Source: Bifidobacterium breve (lineage in GTDB: Bacteria; Actinomycetota; Actinomycetes; Nanopelagicales; Nanopelagicaceae). Taken from it: a DNA stretch of 47,705 nt. The notes below the pieces were generated by a model. It saw only the letters and a program-made list of their open reading frames with translations, made no database searches and was not told the DNA's origin. How positions within the stretch are numbered: position 1 is the first letter of the stretch; every line of letters starts with the position of its first letter. The position numbers and the translations under genes are program-made. Below are positions 41,939 through 47,705 of this stretch, piece by piece. The stretch spans positions 1 to 47,705 of the forward strand of contig CAMDCL010000005.1 of the NCBI GenBank assembly GCA_945890205.1, in the 5' to 3' direction.

Positions 41939-44900
41939 ATGCGCGGGTTAATTCCAGCCTTGCCAGTTAACTCCGATGCATCTCATATTGTGGCACCGCA
42001 ATCGCTCTACCCCTTTCTATTGGCGGCTCGGGCATCCTCACATCCACTGTTGGTTGTCACCAGCTCTAGTCGAAGCTCTGAAGATCTTGTCAATGAGTTG
42101 AGAGAGCTCCACGACAATGTTCTGGAGTTTCCAGCCTGGGAGACCTTGCCCCATGAACGTTTAAGTCCCCGCAGCGATACCGTCGCGAAAAGAATTCAAA
42201 CCCTTTATGCACTGCAACAAAAACATAGTATCAATCCGATTGTTGTTACACCTGTACGTGGTGCAATCCATCGCATCATTAGTGCGCTCGGTAAATCCTC
42301 ACTTCTTCAACTAGAAGTTGGTAAAGAGCAATCACTTGATGAACTTGTTCGTCACTTATCTTCCCTTGCTTACACCCGAACCGATTTAGTGGAACGTCGT
42401 GGCGAGTTTGCTGTTCGCGGTGGAATCGTTGATTTGTTTTTGCCACTGAGCCACCATCCAATACGAATTGACTTCTTTGGTGATGAGATTGAGGATTTAA
42501 GTTACTTCGAGGTTTCAGATCAGCGAACCTTTCAACCAGTTGTTGGCGCTATCGAAATTTATCCATGCCGTGAGCTCTTATTGACACCCGAGATAAGGCA
42601 CCGTGCAATCGAAGTTGCAGATCAGTATCCAGCCGCTGCGGAGATGCTTGGAAAAATTTCAGAAGGAATGGTATTTGAGGGCATGGAGTCATTAATTCCA
42701 TTGCTGATTGATCAAACTGAGAGCCTGCTTTCTCGCATGCCGGTCAATACCCACATAATTTTTATTAATGAACAACGGATCAAATCACGCGCAGCAGATC
42801 TGCTTGCAACCAATGAGGAGTTTCTTAATGCATCGTGGTCAAACGCAGCTCTTGGAGCAAGCGCACCAGTTCATGATGGTGCCGGTACATATATGGCTTG
42901 GGATGAGCTCTTTGATGAGATTTTAAAGGCGGGTATGAGTGCAAGTGAGCTCAGCCCCTTTGGCACAGATCTGGATCCTGAAACAACCTTTCTGGAGTTT
43001 GCAGCGATCGATCCCATGCGTGGAGATGTAGATCGCGCCATCGAGACTCTCCGTCAAGCACTTTCTGAGGATCGCACCGTTGTCTTTGCAACACATGGAC
43101 ATGGAATGCTGGAACGGTATGCAGGGATCTTGCGTGGTGCCGATCTTCCAGTTCAGATCGCAGAAAAACTCTTTACAACCCCCACGAAGGGGGTTATTCA
43201 CTTAACAACATCGGTAATTGCACATGGCTTTGAAAGCACCGTGGATCAGCTCTTCTTTATGACTGAGCGAGATTTAACGGGTAGCAAAGGCAGCGTTAAA
43301 GATGCAGAGCGGTTGCCATCAAAGCGTAAACAAGCGATTGATCCATTAGAGCTAACAACGGGAGATTTTGTTGTTCATGAACAACATGGAATCGGTCGCT
43401 ACATCGAACTGCTTGAACGCACAGTTGCAGGGGTCACCCGTGAATATTTGATTATTGAGTATGCACCGGCAAAGCGGGGTCAACCCGGAGACAGAGTCTT
43501 TGTTCCAACTGATGCGCTAGAACAAGTCTCAAAGTACGTTGGTGGAGAAACACCTACGGTGCACCGAATAGGCAGTGGTGAGTGGCAAAAGGCTAAGGGC
43601 CGTGCCCGCAAAGCGGTGCGACAAATTGCCGGAGAACTTATCCGTCTCTACGCCGCCCGTACTAGCTCGCCAGGCTTTGCATTTTCACCAGATACACCGT
43701 GGCAACGAGAGCTGGAGGACTCTTTCTCATACATCGAAACTCCGGATCAGTTATCAACAATTAATGATGTTAAGCAGGATATGGAACGTCCTTATCCAAT
43801 GGATCGAATCATCTGTGGTGATGTTGGTTATGGAAAGACTGAGATCGCAATTCGCGCCGCATTTAAAGCGGTGCAGGATGGTAAGCAGGTAGCTGTATTA
43901 GTACCGACAACTTTATTGGTGCAGCAACATACAAAAACCTTTGCAGAACGTTACGCCGGCTTTCCACTAAAGGTGGCTGGGTTGTCACGGTTCAACACAG
44001 CAAAAGAGAGCAAGGAGATCCTCGAGCAGTTAGCCGCTGGAACGGTAGATGTTGTCGTTGGCACACATCGAATTCTGTCGAATGATGTTCAATTTAAAGA
44101 TCTAGGATTAGTAGTAGTTGATGAGGAACAACGATTTGGTGTGGAACAAAAGGAGTCATTGAAGAAGTTACGTACAACTGTTGATGTACTTGCTATGTCT
44201 GCCACGCCTATTCCGCGCACACTTGAGATGGCTGTTACCGGAATTCGCGAGATGTCGACCATTACGACTCCGCCAGAAGAGCGCCATCCAATCCTTACCT
44301 ATGTAGGTCCTGCTGAAGAAGCACAGATAACCGCTGCGATTCACCGCGAGTTACTGCGCGATGGTCAAATCTTTTACCTGCATAACCGGGTAGACACCAT
44401 TGATCGCACCGCACTTCGGTTAAAAGAGTTGGTACCAGAGGCCAGAATTCGAATTGCACATGGTCAGATGTCAGAAGGTGATTTAGAGGATGTCATTCTT
44501 GCCTTTTGGAACCGTGATTTTGATGTACTGGTCTGTACAACAATTGTCGAAAGTGGTTTGGATATTCAAAATGCAAATACATTAATTGTTGAGCGCGCAG
44601 ATCGCTTTGGATTGTCACAACTTCACCAGCTGCGCGGCCGTGTGGGTCGCGGTCGTGAGCGTGCTTATGCCTACTTCCTGTACTCCAATGATGAACCATT
44701 GTCTGAGCTGGCTCATGAGCGTTTAAAAACAATTGCGACAAATACTGAATTAGGTTCAGGAATGAGGGTTGCGCTTAAGGATTTAGAGATTCGTGGGGCA
44801 GGTAATTTGCTGGGTGGCGAACAATCAGGTCATATTGCAGATGTTGGATTTGATTTATACATGCGAATGGTCGGAGAAGCGGTACAAGATTACAAATCGG

Positions 44901-45412
44901 GGATCATCGAAACTGAAGAAAAGGTCTCGGAATGTAAAGTCGAACTTCCAATTAACGCTCACTTATCTTCGGATTATGTCCCTGGTGAACGTTTGCGCCT
45001 TGATTTATATCGCCGATTGGCCGATGTGAAGGCACCAAGTGATGTTGCATCAATTGAAGCTGAGTTAATTGATCGATTTGGCGCACTACCAGATGAAGCG
45101 ATCGCCTTACTGGGGGTTGCAGCTTTACGTGCACAAGCAAAGGCGGCAAAGCTAACTGAAGTAGTTGTCCAAGGAAAATTCCTCCGGCTTGCGCCATTAC
45201 TTCTTCCTGAATCTCGACAGTTACGTTTGACACGTTTGTACCCAGGCTCGCTCTATAAAGGCGCAGCAAGTACGGTTTTGGTCGCCCTTCCGAAGGCTGC
45301 CTCTTGGGATCCGTCACAGATTGCTGCTGAAATAGTGGATACTTCTCTTCTGGCCTGGGTCGTCGAGGCCGTTCACCAATTGAGCGATGCACCGAAAGCG
45401 AGTACAGAATGA
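41939..45412 (+). CDS. mfd: Transcription-repair coupling factor
   Basis: Mfd removes RNA polymerase stalled at DNA lesions and recruits UvrA. At 1157 residues it is full length. The UvrB-like N-terminal module (LEFPAWETLPHERLSPRSDTV ... RGEFAVRGGIVDLF), the RNAP-interaction domain (GDFVVHEQHGIGRYI, about 478-492), Walker A in CGDVGYGKTEIA (about 624-635), the VVDEEQRFGV box (about 723-732), AMSATPIPRTLEM, and the RecG-like VESGLDIQNANTLI, QLHQLRGRVGRG motifs are all present. Shine-Dalgarno GGAGAG precedes the ATG. The lipoprotein gene overlaps its stop (ATGA). Confidence 0.97.
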   Translation: MRGLIPALPVNSDASHIVAPQSLYPFLLAARASSHPLLVVTSSSRSSEDLVNELRELHDNVLEFPAWETLPHERLSPRSDTVAKRIQTLYALQQKHSINPIVVTPVRGAIHRIISALGKSSLLQLEVGKEQSLDELVRHLSSLAYTRTDLVERRGEFAVRGGIVDLFLPLSHHPIRIDFFGDEIEDLSYFEVSDQRTFQPVVGAIEIYPCRELLLTPEIRHRAIEVADQYPAAAEMLGKISEGMVFEGMESLIPLLIDQTESLLSRMPVNTHIIFINEQRIKSRAADLLATNEEFLNASWSNAALGASAPVHDGAGTYMAWDELFDEILKAGMSASELSPFGTDLDPETTFLEFAAIDPMRGDVDRAIETLRQALSEDRTVVFATHGHGMLERYAGILRGADLPVQIAEKLFTTPTKGVIHLTTSVIAHGFESTVDQLFFMTERDLTGSKGSVKDAERLPSKRKQAIDPLELTTGDFVVHEQHGIGRYIELLERTVAGVTREYLIIEYAPAKRGQPGDRVFVPTDALEQVSKYVGGETPTVHRIGSGEWQKAKGRARKAVRQIAGELIRLYAARTSSPGFAFSPDTPWQRELEDSFSYIETPDQLSTINDVKQDMERPYPMDRIICGDVGYGKTEIAIRAAFKAVQDGKQVAVLVPTTLLVQQHTKTFAERYAGFPLKVAGLSRFNTAKESKEILEQLAAGTVDVVVGTHRILSNDVQFKDLGLVVVDEEQRFGVEQKESLKKLRTTVDVLAMSATPIPRTLEMAVTGIREMSTITTPPEERHPILTYVGPAEEAQITAAIHRELLRDGQIFYLHNRVDTIDRTALRLKELVPEARIRIAHGQMSEGDLEDVILAFWNRDFDVLVCTTIVESGLDIQNANTLIVERADRFGLSQLHQLRGRVGRGRERAYAYFLYSNDEPLSELAHERLKTIATNTELGSGMRVALKDLEIRGAGNLLGGEQSGHIADVGFDLYMRMVGEAVQDYKSGIIETEEKVSECKVELPINAHLSSDYVPGERLRLDLYRRLADVKAPSDVASIEAELIDRFGALPDEAIALLGVAALRAQAKAAKLTEVVVQGKFLRLAPLLLPESRQLRLTRLYPGSLYKGAASTVLVALPKAASWDPSQIAAEIVDTSLLAWVVEAVHQLSDAPKASTE

Positions 45413-46014
45413 AGAAGATCCTGACAATTGCGGCAGTAATAGCAACACTTCTATTGGCCGGATGTTCGCAGGTTGGTGCAGCAGCAACAGTTGGCGACAT
45501 AAAGATCACTCAGGCAACTGTTCAAGGAAGCATTGATGGGATTCTTTCAGAGCGTACCAAGGTTGATACATCTCAGATGCAGTTAGAGACAGGTTCAGCG
45601 CTTAATATTTCACAACTTCGTTTTCATCTTTTGCGAACTTTATTTATCGAACTTGGTAAAGAGCTCAACATCAATGTCACAAAGGCCGAGATCGACACCC
45701 GTCGTGCCAGCATTATCGAGCAGGTAGGTGGAGAGTCTGCGTTACCAGCAGCTATGGTTGGCGCCGGAATCGCACCTGATGATCTTGATGAGTACATCGA
45801 AGTTATTTCTTACTCAGATAAAATTAGTCAGAAGCTAACCGCTGCCGGTGTAACTGAAGATCAGCTTGGTGCAGAGATTCAAAAGCTCATCGTTGCAAAG
45901 GCGAAGGAGATGGGCGTAACCGTCAACCCTCGCTACGGTACGTGGGATGCAACAAACGCTGATGTAATTCCTACAGATTCTGCTGAATCTGCTGTTACTC
46001 CATCAGATAAGTAA
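45409..46014 (+). CDS. SurA-N-terminal-like lipoprotein
   Basis: Lipoprotein of 201 residues with a signal peptide (MKKILTIAAVIATLLLAGC) and lipobox L-A-G-C, cysteine at 19. The mature part resembles the helical N-terminal chaperone domain of SurA (VGDIKITQATVQGSIDGIL ... LNISQLRFHLLRTLFIELGKEL). No peptidyl-prolyl isomerase domain is present. The C-terminal 30 residues are low-complexity. It overlaps mfd by four bases and precedes mazG. As I recall, Streptomyces has a similar lipoprotein between mfd and mazG. A role in folding exported proteins is likely but unproven. Confidence 0.85.
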   Translation: MKKILTIAAVIATLLLAGCSQVGAAATVGDIKITQATVQGSIDGILSERTKVDTSQMQLETGSALNISQLRFHLLRTLFIELGKELNINVTKAEIDTRRASIIEQVGGESALPAAMVGAGIAPDDLDEYIEVISYSDKISQKLTAAGVTEDQLGAEIQKLIVAKAKEMGVTVNPRYGTWDATNADVIPTDSAESAVTPSDK

Positions 46015-46026
46015 CACTTAACTCCT

Positions 46027-46665
46027 ATGCAAGGCTCTCAACTTCAACGACTTGTTGAGGTCATGAACACCTTGCGTTCGCCTGGGGGTTGCCCTTGGGA
46101 TGCAGAACAAACCCATGAATCACTCCTTAAGTACTTACTGGAAGAGTCATACGAGTTTGTTGATGCTGTTCAATCTGAAAATCGGATCGATATGCGGGAA
46201 GAGCTGGGTGATGTTCTTTTACAAGTTTACTTCCATGCACGTATGGCTCAGGAGCATCCAACCGATCCATTTTCAATTGAGGATGTTGCACGAGGAATCG
46301 CTGATAAGTTGATTCGTAGACACCCACATGTCTTTGATGGTGTTGAAGTACGAGATACGCAGGAGGTTATTGAAAATTGGGAGGAGATTAAAAAGAGGGA
46401 AAAGGGTCGTACCTCTGCATTAGATGGTGTTGCGATGTCCCAACCTGCGCTTCCTTTAATTGAAAAGCTGTTATATCGCGCTGAAAAATACAATGTTGAA
46501 GTTACGACTCCTGATACCGTCTCGATCGATGGGCCAGCTGATGAAAACGCTGTGGGACAAGCCCTTGTAGCGGTCATCGCATGGGCCCATGCCAATGGAA
46601 TCGATGCAGAAGCAGCTCTTCGCAAGGAGGCTATGCGGATTAGTCGAGAGATTGGGCCCGCATAG
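46027..46665 (+). CDS. mazG: Nucleoside triphosphate pyrophosphohydrolase MazG
   Basis: House-cleaning NTP pyrophosphatase of 212 residues. GGCPWDAEQTHESLLKYLLEE (about 19-39) and the metal-binding EELGDVLLQVYFHA block (about 58-71) form the first all-alpha NTP-PPase domain; HPHVFDGVEV follows. The actinobacterial protein is shorter than E. coli MazG (about 263 residues) because the second domain is reduced. It is 12 bases after the lipoprotein gene, and eno follows after 111 bases. Confidence 0.94.
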   Translation: MQGSQLQRLVEVMNTLRSPGGCPWDAEQTHESLLKYLLEESYEFVDAVQSENRIDMREELGDVLLQVYFHARMAQEHPTDPFSIEDVARGIADKLIRRHPHVFDGVEVRDTQEVIENWEEIKKREKGRTSALDGVAMSQPALPLIEKLLYRAEKYNVEVTTPDTVSIDGPADENAVGQALVAVIAWAHANGIDAEAALRKEAMRISREIGPA

Positions 46666-46683
46666 TCCACTGTAGGTTCGCGG

Positions 46684-46689
46684 TAGACT
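46684..46689 (+). promoter_or_regulatory. Candidate -10 element of eno
   Basis: TAGACT lies in the 111-base spacer before eno, 87 bases before the ATG. It would give a leader of about 80 bases ending in GAGGAGA. No other structure stands out in this spacer. Confidence 0.25.
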
Positions 46690-46740
46690 TTGTTTATTGA
46701 GGTACATGCCATTTCAGCGTTGAGGTCGGCAACAGTTTAA

Positions 46741-47705
<965 letters not shown>

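Noticed and set aside
44952-45509. Minus-strand ORF of 185 codons
   Set aside because: It is antisense to the end of mfd and the lipoprotein start; low-complexity translation without a domain.

Overview
The window reads as a compact chromosomal segment of a small-genome, AT-leaning actinobacterium. The best guess is a free-living aquatic member of the acI group (Nanopelagicales, e.g. Planktophila). This rests on actinobacterial gene order and protein types, very short or negative intergenic distances, an absence of mobile elements, a starch/maltodextrin uptake locus and a photolyase. The taxonomic call is inference; no marker gene was compared against a database.

Layout. 1-2.9 kb (minus): a cut-off MFS transporter, serC and pdxH. 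3.1-10.7 kb (plus): a maltodextrin locus with a secreted binding protein, a strong hairpin terminator, two permeases, a secreted GH13 amylase and a cytoplasmic GH13 glucosidase; no ATPase gene is present. 10.6-14.9 kb: a putative esterase, a photolyase, a membrane GGDEF protein and a secreted coiled-coil protein. 14.9-18.6 kb (minus): a redox operon (saccharopine/carboxynorspermidine-dehydrogenase-like gene with a frameshift, GMC oxidoreductase with four clustered cysteines, SDR). 18.8-22.2 kb: tRNA-Arg(CCT), purU, an MMPL transporter, a 38-codon ORF and an FmdB-type zinc ribbon. 22.3-25.9 kb: CopC-like protein, CopD-CtaG fusion and acyl-CoA dehydrogenase. 25.9-28.8 kb: 5-formyl-THF cyclo-ligase, a shortened MoeA/gephyrin-like protein, a RimJ-like acetyltransferase and a three-TM protein. 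28.8-47.7 kb: a conserved actinobacterial housekeeping run (pmt, rsmI, metG, tatD, ksgA, ispE, tRNA-Gln, glmU, prs, rplY, pth, ppc, mfd, SurA-like lipoprotein, mazG, eno cut off by the window end).

How the genes work together. The amylase, the binding protein plus permeases and the cytoplasmic glucosidase form a route from external alpha-glucan to cytoplasmic sugars. PdxH makes the PLP that SerC uses. PurU and the cyclo-ligase both adjust formyl-folate pools. The MoeA-like/RimJ-like/TM cluster matches the Glp-GlpR (SepX) cell-division module of Actinobacteria, with a Glp that has lost the segment containing the usual MoeA substrate motifs.

The two most noteworthy signals are (i) this trimmed gephyrin-like protein beside its presumed membrane receptor, and (ii) a recurrent TANNNT hexamer exactly 6-7 bases before the start codon of at least nine genes, with no Shine-Dalgarno sequence, which points to frequent leaderless transcription. 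Other leads are a hairpin that would mask the rplY ribosome-binding site, the frameshifted dehydrogenase, and a binding protein without a lipid anchor.
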